Shown piece after piece: positions 1 through 12,600 of a stretch of 64,000 nt of DNA. The stretch is from Hydractinia symbiolongicarpus (lineage: Eukaryota > Cnidaria > Hydrozoa > Anthoathecata > Hydractiniidae), in the NCBI RefSeq assembly GCF_029227915.1, contig NC_079878.1:23893501-23957500 (forward strand), written 5' to 3'. Within the stretch, counting starts at the first letter, position 1. The number at the start of each line of letters is the position of its first letter. The position numbers were made by a program, and so were the translations under genes. A model generated the notes under the pieces. That model made no database searches. It saw only the letters and a program-made list of their open reading frames with translations, and had not been told where the DNA came from.

Positions 1-17
1 CTTTTCCACTTCTCTAG

Positions 18-803
18 ATGCGGACGACATGCATACTGATTTCTCTCCTTGTAATGCTCTTCTTCGTTTACACTAAACCCTTGAATGCAGAAAGAATGAG
101 AAGTAGTCACCTATTAAAACGTTCAATTGACATTAAAAAAGGTTTCAAAAGCAAACATAAAATTGCTATTGATAGTGCAGTTGACGATATAAAAGAATCC
201 ACAGCATTTGCTGATCGAGAGAAAAAATGGAAATCCATGTTGGAGGGGGAAATGTTTCCAGAACACATGCAGAGCAAATCAAAACGAATTGAAGTTGAAA
301 GAAATCCCAAAAATGAGGAAAACAACGAAGATGACGACGCGGAAAATAATTCTCCAGAACCTGTCGTTGGTGAGAAGAAAAATAGAATTGAAAACCATGA
401 TATTGTACATGATGAAAACCTTGCAGAATCATTTGGAGCTGAAGGATATGACGACAGTAACCAAGACAACGATGGCGATGACGATTCAAATAATGACTCT
501 GCATCAGATGATCAAGAAGAGGATAGCGAAAGCGGTTCTGGTGATGCTGAATCGGGCGAAGCAGAAAATAATGATAATACCAACAACGACGACACTGCTC
601 AACCAGACAAGGAACCAGATGAGTCATCGACAGGTGACAGAAGACAAGAAGGCAAAATTCAATGCCATAAAAAATGCTCCATGCCAATGACTTATCATGA
701 ATGTGCACATCCTAGATGTAGCTTGAAAGTGGGTACAATAAAAGACCTTTGTTTTTATCTTTGCAAACATCAAAAAGAAAGATGCGAAGACGTTTGTGAA
801 TAA
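18..803 (+). CDS. Secreted acidic protein with eight-cysteine C-terminal domain
   Basis: One open frame of 261 codons. The ATG directly follows ttctctag, so an intron may end just before it. Residues 1-24 form a signal peptide with a hydrophobic run (ILISLLVMLFFVYT). Residues 90-210 are dominated by Asp, Glu, Asn and Ser with almost no hydrophobics, so probably disordered and possibly calcium-binding. The last ~45 residues hold eight cysteines spaced C-x3-C-x8-C-x4-C-x10-C-x3-C-x6-C-x3-C, which fits a compact disulfide domain. Basic pairs (KR near residues 35 and 89, RR near 209) could be prohormone-convertase sites. I recognise no family. The layout suggests an extracellular matrix, capsule or processed secretory protein, but that is inference. 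The gene looks complete, with the stop at 801-803. Upstream exons, if any, lie outside the window. Confidence 0.8.
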   Translation: MRTTCILISLLVMLFFVYTKPLNAERMRSSHLLKRSIDIKKGFKSKHKIAIDSAVDDIKESTAFADREKKWKSMLEGEMFPEHMQSKSKRIEVERNPKNEENNEDDDAENNSPEPVVGEKKNRIENHDIVHDENLAESFGAEGYDDSNQDNDGDDDSNNDSASDDQEEDSESGSGDAESGEAENNDNTNNDDTAQPDKEPDESSTGDRRQEGKIQCHKKCSMPMTYHECAHPRCSLKVGTIKDLCFYLCKHQKERCEDVCE

Positions 804-2029
804 GTAGCGTAGCACCACAGCTGATAAATAAGATGCAACTCTAAATAGGATAGATCACATCTAATGAAAGATGCTGACCAATTTAGGCATTAGTAAAAGA
901 TGAGGAGCTTTCTTCTCCTACCTATAGGCAGAAAGAGTGACATTCATGTGAAATTATTTTTCTAATGAAAATGATCAGCACGTTATAATTCAAACAACCC
1001 GCATATACACATATGTTGCAAGACATTATTGACTAAGTGTAAATAGCCACATTGGCAATACCAGATTGCCATACTGGCAATACGAGATTGCCATTGTAAT
1101 AAGTATGATTGAGCATTCAATTTAAGATGCAGAACAGTTCACTTACATATGATTTTTTGCAGGTAATTTGGAGGAAAGAAAAAACGATGACCCACTATAG
1201 ATATATTAGTTTATAACGAAGTACTAGTATTTATTATGTGTAAATACAAATAATTAGTTTTTGTACCTTGTTACAAAAATGTAAATAGCTAACCTAATGT
1301 TCTTGCGTATTTAAGATTCTTAAAACAATATTTAATGCAAGTATATAGTTTAAAAAATCAACTTTAAACTGTTTGTGTTTGTTCTGTTATATTCCTTGTG
1401 TCCTTTTATTGGAATATGTTTCCAAGGAGGGGGGGGGGGGATATTGGGGACATTTTAGGACTAACTATGCAATATAGCATATAAGAATGCATACGAAGAT
1501 TTCAGACTTCACAAATAAATTGGACCACAATTTTGAAAATAGTAAAGTTTAAAATAATCATTTGTTTTCTAAATGCTTGGGAAGCAGGTTAGATTCACCT
1601 TGTTCTTTTTATTACTTTTTTCTGGATTGTGTTGAAATATATTTGTGATAGACATTCCACCTTTTTCTCCAACAATGGGAATAGAAGAAAATTAAGTTAA
1701 ATGCAGTCGACTCACTAATTAACCGACACCCTAAAAAGCTCCTTCTGTTTAACAGACAACAGTGCTTGCACTGGATAAATCACGATGAAGCCCTGATAAA
1801 TAATCTTCTAAACAATGATAGCGATTAACGGAAACTCTTATTTTTCGGAGCACGAATGTTCTTAAAATTTGCGAATTTTTATGAAACTCCTGAAACTACA
1901 AAATGTTCCAACAGCATTGACTAGCAAAAGTCTCAACGCAAAGAAGAATTTCCTTCATTATTATTATTCCGAATAATTATACAGGATATACTGAAACACT
2001 GTTTGAAACACTGTTATCAATGTGGGTCC
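804..2029. other. Non-coding stretch after the acidic-protein gene
   Basis: AT-rich, with no convincing exon on either strand. It contains the hairpin repeat at 1051-1094 and a 12-G run at 1429-1440. At 1704 it has CAGTCGACTC, which resembles a pogo-type transposon end, but no matching partner end was found. The 3' untranslated region of the first gene presumably occupies its left part. Confidence 0.5.
1051..1094. repeat. Two tandem 22-bp hairpin units
   Basis: Two adjacent 22-bp units (1051-1072 and 1073-1094) differ at two or three positions. Each contains TGGCAAT followed by ATTGCCA, so each can fold into its own stem-loop. They lie about 250 bp past the stop of the acidic-protein gene and may fall in its 3' untranslated region. 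Confidence 0.6.
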
Positions 2030-2200
2030 TGGTTCGGAATGTATACATTACGTATACACCAATTTCCCTCACATGACATGGGTTGACCCGCAGCTGTAGT
2101 AAAGACACTTGCTAAACATGCCCGCATTGTGGACCGAACCACGGACCTTGTGATTACGAAGCGAACTCCATAATCACAAGGCCACGCGCTACGATGAATT
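2030..2200 (-). mobile_element. tRNA-derived SINE copy (core-sharing family)
   Basis: Read on the minus strand, the element starts near 2200 with a tRNA-like head whose B-box resembles GGTTCGGTCC. It continues into GCATGTTTAGCAAG and the shared core GGGTCAACCCATGTCATG, then TGAGGG. The same core follows the tRNA heads at 13459 and 41585, so these are one SINE lineage. The tail is not clear. Confidence 0.65.
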
Positions 2201-4625
2201 AAATTCAATGTTCTCGGAAATATAATTCCGGCCAAGAATTTTTCCAGTTTTAATTTTATGTTTTCACAATAAAAGAATACGTTTTTATTGTTAAAAGTTC
2301 GTGATTCGCTAACCTCAATGCTCGTCAATTTGTTCAAAGGCATTTTTATGGGCAAAGGAAACTAATTACAATTTGTTCACAAAATTTTGTTTTTTATTTA
2401 CTTAAAATAATTATATAGGATACAGTTTTTAACGTTCAAAAAGCCCTCAACCTTCTCCGAAAGAGAGGAGACATCGTTTTGCCCCAAAATTTGCCACAAA
2501 TGTTTGTTAAAGTATTTGAGAAAAATTAGATGACGTCATTCAATATATGATGACGTCATCTTGAGTTCCACCACGAATAAAGGTCAAACCAGTGGAACAT
2601 AAACCCTGGGATAAAAAAGTGGTTGTTCGCCCCCCACACCTTCACCCCCTAACCCGGATAGGGTTAAAGCTTATTTTACCGAAAAGACGAGTGGAGATCA
2701 TATAAAAGGCATCTTAAAGTTGTTAAGGGATCTACAAATTTTGACAAATTTTCGTTGGTTCTTAAGATATACGTCCTTATGCAAATTTTTATGCAGTATT
2801 AATAAAAGAATTAGTTTTCAAAAATCGTTTTTTGTATCACGGTTAAAAATATTTCAAAATATACTTATAAAATATACTTATAAAATATCCTTTAGGGTGA
2901 AGAAAAAAATCGTTTCCTTTTTTTTTGACTTTTGAAATTCATATATACTCGTCCGGTGACATTTTCTTGCAGTTTCCGTATGTATTCGATGTTACTTCCG
3001 CTAGCGAAAATACTCCTTTCATTCGTATGATGTATTTCGCAGCTTGTCGTACTCCAAAGACAAATATATACTTTAGTCTGTGACGCTATAACTATATCAC
3101 GCAACCAGCAACCTTATTTAACATTTTTCAACCCTGAAAATAATATTTTTTTACGTTCATACGTTTATAGCTCTTTTCGAAAAAGAGCAAACGGTATCAC
3201 TTGAGCAGTGATCCCGCAAGCGGCAGACCGTAGAATTTCTAGTTTGGCAGGGATGTTAGCCAAGTACTGATCATCAACAATGCGCTGCTGCGCGGCACAA
3301 CTTAGTCACCCGACTTCTTATTTTTGACCAGTCCTTGATTTTCGTGTGTCCATCATACTTGGTTTTAACATTTCTCTATATATATTTATATTTTAATGTC
3401 TTTTTATATATTTTAACTGGACAGCCATTACTTCACATGTATGTCCAGTATAAATATTTGCTAAATAAAAAAATAAAAATTGCCCAAAATGTGGTGGAAA
3501 TGAGGCCTACTGGCATCAGGGCAGGTATCCGCTGGAAACATTGACAACTTCGTAGTTCTTGTTATATAGATTTATATATAGTTTTTTGGTTTAAAACGCA
3601 CAAAATTACTCTCACAATTCCAGTAAATGAGGATGGGTGTTCCTGTACTTTAGTCAAACAATAAGTACAGATAATAACAAACTTGCAGTTTAAATGTGTG
3701 CTCTGCTTACACTTTTTTCATTTTTTTATTGGTTTTTGTACTCGATATGTACTTTCCCGGGTATAACGAGCGCTCATTTTTGTAATATATCGCAAAGTTT
3801 AACATTGCCTTTAAAGTTCCGCTAATTATGCGAAATTATGACGTCATCAACTATCTTTAAAAATGCAATTGATGCCATCGAGCTTAATTATAATAAATAA
3901 GTATTTAAAGTTTATGTTAAATGATAAAAATGCCAAACTGAATGACTAAAAACATTTTTAACCCTATATGTCTTTGCAAAATGGAGAATGTACAACACCT
4001 TCTAATGTAATGTTCAAAATCTACAGAAACAATCAAGATATTTTGAAAAGATATCTGAGTTTCTAGACAACTTTAAATTTCTTTCATTTTAAATGACCTT
4101 GTTCTTCACAAGAGTTAAGCTTTAAGATTAAAAATACTTAAAGGCTGAAGTGATTGTAAATGTTGTCCATCATTGCACCAACTTTTATGCAGTTCGTAAA
4201 AAATAAAGTTAGAACCAAACTGCTTGAAAATTTATTATAAATTTTGTAGTTATCATACTATGGCGCATGGTGTTAGTTTCACTTTGCTTTCACTAAATTT
4301 TAAAGCTTGTACAGAAGTGTACCTCCACCAATATAAAGCTGCTGAATTTTTAACTTTAAAATCACTGCACTGGCTAAGACAAATTATTCTCGACAAACTA
4401 TTTATTTACAATATAAAACAAACAATTAAATAAGCAAACAAACAAACAAGCGATGTGACAACCGTTGTTAAGTCGTGATTACACTTTTTGCTATTGTTAT
4501 CGCATTATCTCGAATTTCCAAATAAGTTTCTAAGGTACGCCTAAAGGACAAAACGTACACAGAACAAACATAAGAATCTACTTTTAATTTCGCTCTCGAA
4601 AATGTTTGTAACGTGGTGGTGAAAG
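2201..4625. other. Intergenic DNA, no gene seen
   Basis: No exon with credible coding character and splice sites was found. The region has TGACGTCA palindromes at about 2528, 2549 and 3839, embedded in repeat-like AT-rich sequence. Its right end presumably holds the 3' untranslated region of the minus-strand kinase-subunit gene. Confidence 0.45.
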
Positions 4626-5689
4626 CTACTTCGACGTTCCATTGAGTTCATTAGAAATACTGTTAATTCCCAATTTTTTCCGTTCCTCTTCATATTTATG
4701 TACATTGCGTTTCATAATTTCAACACAAGGTCCAAGCAATCTTTCAAACGCGTTTATGTTCAGCACAGCACATTTAGTATCATCAGTGTACGAATAGACT
4801 GAAGCTACACGTGGCTTTTGTAAAACTAGCGCCAATTCACCGAAGTATCGACCTCGGTTTAGCTTAACTACTTCTTGTTCTGTATTTGTATTTTTGTCTG
4901 TAACACGCACAGACACTTCTCCCTGCATGATAAAATACATGTTGGTTGCAGAATCACCTTCTTTTATAATTTCCTCACCTTTGGAGAAGCGCTTCTCGTC
5001 TAAAGCATCAGTAAGGTTCATCAACTCGTATGGTGTCAAAGAATCGAGCATCGAAACACCCATCAAAAGAGTTTCGAACGTTTTCCGTTTTTTAGCGGTT
5101 GCTTTTACAACTATTTGTCGAAATGTTTTTTGGTCTAACCCCCATAAGATACCTTCGCCTGTGGCCATAATGGTGGCATTTCTTGGACAGTTATATAACA
5201 ACGCTAGTTCTCCAAAGAAACCTTTATCTTGTAACGTAGCGACTTTTTTCTCTCCATCACCGTCTTTAATTAAAACGTCGTATTTACCTTCCTCAATGAC
5301 GTAAAAGTTATCACCGTCATCACCTTGACGAATTATAACATCGCCTTCTTTGACGCGTTTTTCAAACATAGCGTCGAAAAGAATTCGCTTTTGCTCGGCG
5401 TCGCATTTTTCGAAAAATATTATCCCCTTTGCTGCTTCTTCTAAACATTTTAATTGTTCGGAAGTCTTTGGGTTGACGACAATTATTTCACTTTCTTCAT
5501 CTTCTGCAGTTGGGTCGTAGGATTCAGCTGCGACAGCCTGTCGTCGACCACGTGCTGGAGGTGGAACGAAATCATCATCGTCCATGTTCACACTTGTTTC
5601 AGTATTTTCTTTAACTTTGTGTGAAGTTTTTATTTGTGCGTTAAGACTGTTGTTAGAGGATTCAATTGGACTCTTTCTGCATGCGAGAC
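4626..5689 (-). CDS. cAMP-dependent protein kinase regulatory subunit, type-II-like (last exon)
   Basis: This exon encodes about 353 residues of a PKA regulatory subunit, which holds the catalytic subunit inactive until cAMP binds. In order: an acidic linker, the inhibitor site GRRQAVAAESYDP (Ala codon at 5535-5537), and two cyclic-nucleotide-binding domains. Each domain has an intact phosphate-binding cassette, FGELALLYNCPR and FGELALVLQKPR, with the Arg that binds the cAMP phosphate. The C-terminus (FERLLGPCVEIMKRN) is typical of the family. Flanking sequence after the inhibitor site (AESYDP, acidic stretch, NPKT) is type-II-like, yet the phosphoacceptor position is Ala as in type I. A minus-strand acceptor (ttgtttgttag) precedes 5689, so the N-terminal dimerisation/docking domain must lie in upstream exons, which I did not find. 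The ATG at 5706-5708 lies beyond that acceptor and is probably intronic. Stop at 4626-4628. Confidence 0.95.
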
Positions 5690-5799
5690 CTAACAAACAA
5701 GCAAACAAAAAAAGTTTTTATTTATGTGGATAAAAAATTGTTTTGTTAGATCACTCAGTATTATTTCTATCTTTATTGCAGTGCTGAAGATCTGCTAGC

Positions 5800-5863
5800 T
5801 ATCTGTCTGTCTGTAACGAGTATGGATCACTGAATTCTCGTGGATGTTTTCACGGGCTTCTGA
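5800..5863 (+). mobile_element. Decayed Helitron-like 3' end
   Basis: CTGTCTGTCTG followed about 40 bp later by CGTGGATGTTTTCACGGG matches the layout of the dispersed hairpin family, but the CTAG end is lost. It lies within the likely intron upstream of the kinase-subunit exon. Confidence 0.4.
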
Positions 5864-7289
5864 ATATTTTTACCCTAACATATTTTTGTTTAAATTAAAA
5901 ACAGAAATAAGACTGAAAATAGACTAGTAAAAATGCAATTATTTTTTATATATCAACAAATTTTTTGATTATCAATTGTTGAACCACATAGAACCACAGA
6001 GTTAAAATTAAATGGATGTAAAAAAATGTTTCTGTGAACAGTTTTCTTTGTGTGTTATCACATAGGGGAAGCCAACAATCTAGCTTTTTATATCCTTGTG
6101 TCAGGGGTTGGTAGGAATAGCTTAAAAACTTAAATAAAAAATTATACAAACTTTCGAAAAAATCTATTCTTTTCTTCCAAACTCCCCGTGGCAACATTTT
6201 ATCTTGTCTGTCACACGAAATATGAACATTCATTTTTTTAAACGTCGTACGCAACATGTATTTTAAAAAGCTGTTTCAAAGTCTTCTGCTGGACGTTGTT
6301 CGTTGGTTAAAGTTTTACATTCTTTAAAAAAACATTTTATTTTATTTTACAGTCTACTTAACACGTTATTGACATGTGAGTCGGACTCCGCATTTCATCA
6401 CAACATATTTAACACTATATTATATCACAAAAATCACCGCTTTATGAAAAAAGAGTTAAAATAAATACAAGTTGTTGCGTTGCTTTCAGTTGGAGAAAAC
6501 CGTCTCACTAAAACATAACAATCTTTAATGTTTTAGCATTCCTTTGTTATTTCCAGAGAAAAAAGTAGAATTTTTTTATGCAAGACATAGAATGTGAAAC
6601 CAATCACTCTTCCATATTCATATGTAATAAGTTAATTACTATCGCCAATATTCTGCAATTAAATTTTATTCACTTACACCCGTGGGTGAGAGTGTTTAAA
6701 ATGCAACGAGAGTTCCGCGGAGGTATAACAAATTTAATTAGGGCGCCGTATCGATCAATATTCGCTGTATCCGTCTATTCGGATTTTTTTATGGTTATTT
6801 ATCTATTATTTTCAAGAAATTTATTTATCTGTTGTCTTAGTATGAGTGTTAAAACCGCTCCAGTTTCTTGCTGTTATACCAAAATAATGTCAAAATATAT
6901 TGCCAAAATGGATTCTAAAACCAACCATGAAGGTACAAAAAAAACCTCCATGAACAAACATAACAATATCCAAATAAGGAATTATGTGTTATTGTTTTTG
7001 CCACTATTATTAAGGACATCACACAACAAAATAACAATGACATAAATATAAAGTACGCACATGACTGTTCCAAATGACCCGTTCTCTCATATAATCAGTG
7101 CGTATAAATCATAAATTAATAATTACCCATAATTCTGTGCCCTGCAGCTGCTATAATTATTATTTATTGTTTAGTTTCTCATTTGCTAGTTAAGAAAAAA
7201 ACATGTCAATATTATTATCACGAAACAAAAACAACTGTATTAAACATTTTGCAATCCAGACTGTTGTTACATTCAAATGTATTGAAAAA
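5864..7289. other. Non-coding stretch, possibly kinase-gene intron
   Basis: No exon recognised. A 155-codon frame at 6578-7045 (+) has no domain, a composition like neighbouring noise and no splice context, so it is not called. If the kinase-subunit gene extends rightward, this is intron or promoter sequence. Confidence 0.4.
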
Positions 7290-7393
7290 CTAGTCGTCAA
7301 CCCGTGGAAAAATCCACGGGGTCGCCCGTCCTTTATATATCGCATTTCATGTTTCCGTAACAAACAGACAGACGACGGTTATTATCACAAAGA
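7290..7393 (-). mobile_element. Helitron-like non-autonomous element, single copy
   Basis: The minus strand ends CTAG (7290-7293) followed by T. Nearby is the perfect hairpin made by CCGTGGAAAAATCCACGG, and the 5' end is TCTTTGTGATAATAACC near 7393. It is a short copy of the family and matches the units at 40.6-41.1 kb in its GACAGAC-rich 5' part. Confidence 0.7.
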
Positions 7394-9612
7394 AGATATC
7401 GTAGATAATGCAGTGCATGCTACTTAACAAATGCAAGTACATTTGGTCAGAATCATATTCACTCAATATCAGATATACAGGAATGAATAGCACAAAATCA
7501 GTCGAACTAATTGGAAGTGCTAATTCTTTTTATTTGGTCAGTTATTTAAATAAAGGGTAATGCGAATGTGAATTACAAGGATTTTCTCAGAAGGATTTTC
7601 TCAGACAAAATTTGCTTCAAAGAAGCTAAAAAGTGCAAATTTAAATACTTCAGACCAACCGAATCTTGACAAAGAAAGATTCAATAAACTGTCATAATTT
7701 TGTACAGAGAAACAAACAAGCATGGTGGTAAGAACTACAAAGCTTTTCTATACTTAAAAATACAAAGTTTTATATAATATAGACAAGAAACCTTCACAGT
7801 GTGGTAAAGCAGTGAAAAAGCTAGACTGTCGAGGTGCCTTTTTAAACTCGATATAACGCATGAAGACAACACTAAACATTTTAACTAAAAGCAATTATCA
7901 AACTTGTTACTGTCTTTAGAACTCTGAAGTTACAACAGTAAAACACTTGACGAACTTTTATATAGATAACGTTTTCTATCACTCTTATGGGTAAGTAAAA
8001 TTAACGTTATGGTCAACATAAAATATTAAACTTGTAAAATAAAATCCTAATAAAGGCAAACCAAACCAAACATCACAGCGTATCAATTCATTACATAATT
8101 TTGTACTTGAGTTCTAATTCATTAACGTTCATTAAAGAAGATGTAAATATCTTTTACAATCACAGAGTGTTACATTTTTAATAAATGGGAAAAAAATGTC
8201 ACAGCTTCACATTTTTGAAAATACGTGCTTGATATATATTTTTTTTATTCTATACCTGTGTTAAAAAAAAAATCGATTATTGTTATTATTAGGAAAACCT
8301 GTATGCTGACTATTTGAGCAGAATTTGCGGCTTAAGTGTAGTGTGGCGACCGTGGAGTCACTAATACCGAGTTTAAGTGTTTAAATTTACATAATAAAAT
8401 TTAACCCCAAGCTGTCGTAACACTTTTTTTGCTGATATTTTTAAAGCATACTGATTGTTACTGCTTACCCACAAAGCCTTTTTGCACTCAATTATTTTTG
8501 GTGTTACCGCTGACATAACACAGAAATTAGTTCGATTTTGTATTTTTTAAGCAATAAATACTTTCGATTTTAGGTAAAAAATCATACCAAACACTTCTTT
8601 GTACAGCCACTGACCATCATTTCATGAGTTTCTGAGAAGTGTGTTCTTTGTAGCGAAGTGTCCGGTCTGGTGTGCAGCCAACGACAATCCAATTAGGTAA
8701 AAAGTGCAGGGAATTATTTGACGTTTCTTTCATTTGTGTCACTCAAGTGACAATATACAAAATCGATTCTATTGGTTGTTTCTGATGCAATCAATTAACA
8801 TGCAACCTTCTTAATGGCACTTCATTACATTTAATTCCTGATAAATCAGCCGAAATTGCAAGACCGGGTCTTAATGAAACTCTATTTTAATGAATTGTTT
8901 CACACAGAAGATATATTCTCGTTAACATTGCTTTCAGAAATGAGACAATGGCTTATATACATATCCGCATAAAAGAGAAAGACAAAATGTCAAAATATTT
9001 AAATATTTTTTTTATCTACTGTATGACATCAAACACAGCTGGAGTGATATTTTGCACAGTTCTTCAAATATGTTTTAATTCTTCTTTTCTTGCATTTAAA
9101 GAATTAATAACAGCAGCATATTTCAAATGAAAAAAACTGCCATTTTTTTTTCTACCAGGTGTTTTGTTACTCTGTTAACATTCTAATAATTTAAAGTTGC
9201 TTCTTTACTTTTTATAACAAATGATTTCAATGACTTGAATAAGCAAATACAGATCTTTTCATCGTGCTTTTCAGTGAAGATTTCCTTCTCTTCAGACTTC
9301 GTAATCTTAAAATAAGTATTGATTATTTTGAAACCTGTGTGTAGAGTTTTAGAAGAGTTGATCCATATATAACACTAAATCATTTACTTAAAAAAAAATA
9401 ATATGTTGTTTTAGTAAAGAATGACCAACTATTAGAATACATGATATTATTATTGCTATTACGTATGGCTAGATAGTATCCCCTAAAACATGAATATTTC
9501 AAGAACTATTCACATTATCAATGGAAAGACCTTCCTTAATATGAAGAAAATTCTTTTGCACGTTATAATATTTCTATTGAACATATAAATATTATGAATT
9601 CGTAGTTAGCTT
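7394..9612. other. Intergenic DNA, no gene seen
   Basis: No splice-supported exon was found. A segment at 8575-8715 stays open in two minus-strand frames and carries an ACACTTCT/AGAAGTGT inverted pair, but I could not assign it to anything. The left side may be 3' flank of the WD40 gene. Confidence 0.4.
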
Positions 9613-12600
9613 TTATCCGACCAATTTAAGTAGATCCCAACTTTCTGGAACTTCGCAGTGCAATTCTACACTTCCCGTTTGGGTAGGTTTGAATTCTTTC
9701 ACTTCAGACAAATCATGTAATTTCACCTTATTCAAAACATCAATATGAATATAATTTTAAACTCCTGAATATTTTATAACCTAAGAAAGTAAAATCAATA
9801 ATGTTGCTAACTATTATTTTCCACTAAAACTAGTTAGTTATATTGTTAAGAAAAATTGCCCCATTACTGCTCAATGTCTAAGAAAAATCCCGCATGCTTC
9901 TATAACCATATTATACCAAACCGTTTTGCTTAGTGCTATAAAACTTTTAATTCCTCTTATTGAGTCTTATTGAGAATTTTATATATGAGAAACTCGTTGA
10001 TACCAAACCACGAAGCCAGAAACTGATTTGATAACGTGGGTTGCTTTGAAACTGTCTTTTAAATTCAACACGATCACAACCAGTTACAATAAGGAAATTA
10101 ACTTTTAAACTCTCCAGATTAAATGGTCACAAGGTGGATAATATATACTCTTAATATATAAACAATAAAATATTGAACAGAAACCATGGAAGAAATATTC
10201 TCTTCCGTTATATTCAGCTCGTATATTGTAAAAATATTTACTTTAAGATTAATAATACAACTTTACTTTTTGTGTTGACTTCCTATATTCAGCTATCATG
10301 AAAATTGAGAATACATTTACAAGAAAAATGCTCAACATGGCAAATCATCAGTCTTGCTTAAAATATTTTATTTCTTTGAAATATTTTTCAATATATGAAT
10401 TAATATTCATTGTCATATTTGACTTACCAGAAGAAGTTAAATAAAATAACCAATCGAAGGAAAACAAAACAAGCAAACAAACGAATAAACACACAAACAA
10501 ATAAACAAACAAACAATCGAACAAAAAAGTTAACAAAAATACGTGCAACAAAATACCAATAAAACAGACAGACAAACAGGTTTGCAAAAGAACAGCATAT
10601 ATTCGGATGCTCCACCATAAAGAAACAGAAAGCATATAAGGTTATTCCATAACTCCTTATCCTTTTACCATTCTTCATTTCTTCTTCTTTATATTCAAAT
10701 TACTTAAATATATAAAATAAACAACTTCACAGTAAAAGTCTTCATTATTGCTATATTTAGTACTTTGTTTAATATCAGCCCCTTCGTAAAATACTTCACT
10801 GCGGTTTTTTCTGATATTCTCATTTCTTCTTGTTATAAATTTGACAACACATTGAGAAATTCGTGAAATATATTAACAGCTAAACAAAAAATTGTAGCAA
10901 AAGAAATCATATACGCCCCAGTTTCATAATTCATCACAATTGAAAAAAACGAAAACAAATCTCTTTATTTTCAGTTGTCCTAAAAACACAACAGCTCTCT
11001 TCCATTAGTTTATTGTGGAAGAAAAAAAAGACTGTTTTTGTATCTTTAACCAGATGTTTTAATACACAAATAAAAAGACAAAATGAGTAAGTTTACTTTT
11101 GCAGTTTCCATTTTAGAGCTTGAAATTGAAGTGAATTAAATTCAGTTAATGGAATTAAAGAAAATACAAGCAGGTGAAATGTAACTATAAATAAATAAAA
11201 AGAAACACTCGAGCAGCTATTCCTTCAACCTTTTTACGCCATTAAAGCTAACATATCTAAAACAGTGGAAATAGGTATGGTTATGGCTTTAACGTAAAGA
11301 TGTATAACTCATAAGTATATCAAACTATTTTGACATTGTTGTATTCTTGCAAACAACATATTGCAAAAAGTAAACAAAAAAATTAAGCAAAGCAATTTCT
11401 TTGCCACTCCCCTTTTACTATTAATTTCAAAAAATTTATACAAAACAAGAACTAGTGAGAATATTCGCGATAGTCTGGGAAAACATATTTGGTTGTTTAT
11501 TTATCAGGAAAGAAAGGTTAGGACCTGCTAACACTTTAAAACATAATCTATAATATAATTTAACATTCGGTCCACAACTTCTGAAAAGTAATGTAATAGC
11601 ATTGAAGAATCAAATTCCTGACCTTTTTTTTTCAATAATGTTGTTATTTTCAATGTCTAAGATCCAATGTCTTTACAGTTCCATTTTGTCAAATTTGGAT
11701 TCAGAAATGCAAAAAAAAACAACTAGACAAACAAATGCTGATGTAGCTATTGTGCCATTTTAAAAGTGAAGATGTTACGATACCATATGCATTATACTTT
11801 TACATGCGCGCTTTTTTATTGTAAAAAGAGAATGTATTTTGCGTTTCAACATGAACATCTTTAACTTTTAGGCTCAAAAAATCCAGAGTGTTTTTATCAT
11901 ATTCTAAGCACAGTGAAGATTGAGAGACCTAGAATTGCAGTCTGTTACAAAAATGTTCAAATGACAGACAGAAAACTAGATTTTGTAGGGAAAAATGTTT
12001 CAAAAAACCTGGGAAAATACTTTTTACATCAATGATAAAATACAACTTTATATGTTGCTTTTTGCTTATATTCCATTTAGGTTGCAAGCAAAATTTCAAG
12101 ATGAGTATATCCTTAAGATATCTCTTACTTATTTTTCATCTTGCATATCTGATAGAGTGTTTTCTTTTATAAAAAAGGGTAAGTAAAGTTAGATAATTCA
12201 TCTTACCTTTTCTTCTTTTTCTTTTTAAAGCCTTTTTCTCGTTAACAAGCCTTACTTAAATTATTATTTGCATTCTTGTATTGTAACATAATATTAACAT
12301 TTGAAGAAGAAAGAAAAAAACTCCCATTTATTTGCCAAAACAATAAAAGCAGTTTACAAGAGAATAAGCAACTTATTCAGCGTGAATTGTAGAAAAAAAA
12401 CATGTTAACGTTCAGTAAATGAAATTACCCCGCTATATGTTTTCATAAACATATCTTTTTTAAATAGTCATCTCGATAACTGACTTATATATATATCAAA
12501 GGAACCAGCCAAGAGGAATTTAAAACTAAATAATTGCATTTTTACTAACAAAAATTTACTTATATTTTGTATAGCATAACAAATTTATACATTGAAGGAA

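Noticed and set aside
1700-1860. pogo-like element starting CAGTCGACTC
   Set aside because: No matching inverted end or TA flank could be found.
4894-5304. 136-codon plus-strand frame
   Set aside because: It lies opposite the kinase regulatory-subunit exon and is a shadow frame.
6578-7045. 155-codon plus-strand frame
   Set aside because: No domain, no splice sites, composition like the surrounding AT-rich DNA.
8575-8715. Minus-strand coding-like segment with several open frames
   Set aside because: Two frames look equally protein-like and no splice sites frame either; left as unexplained.
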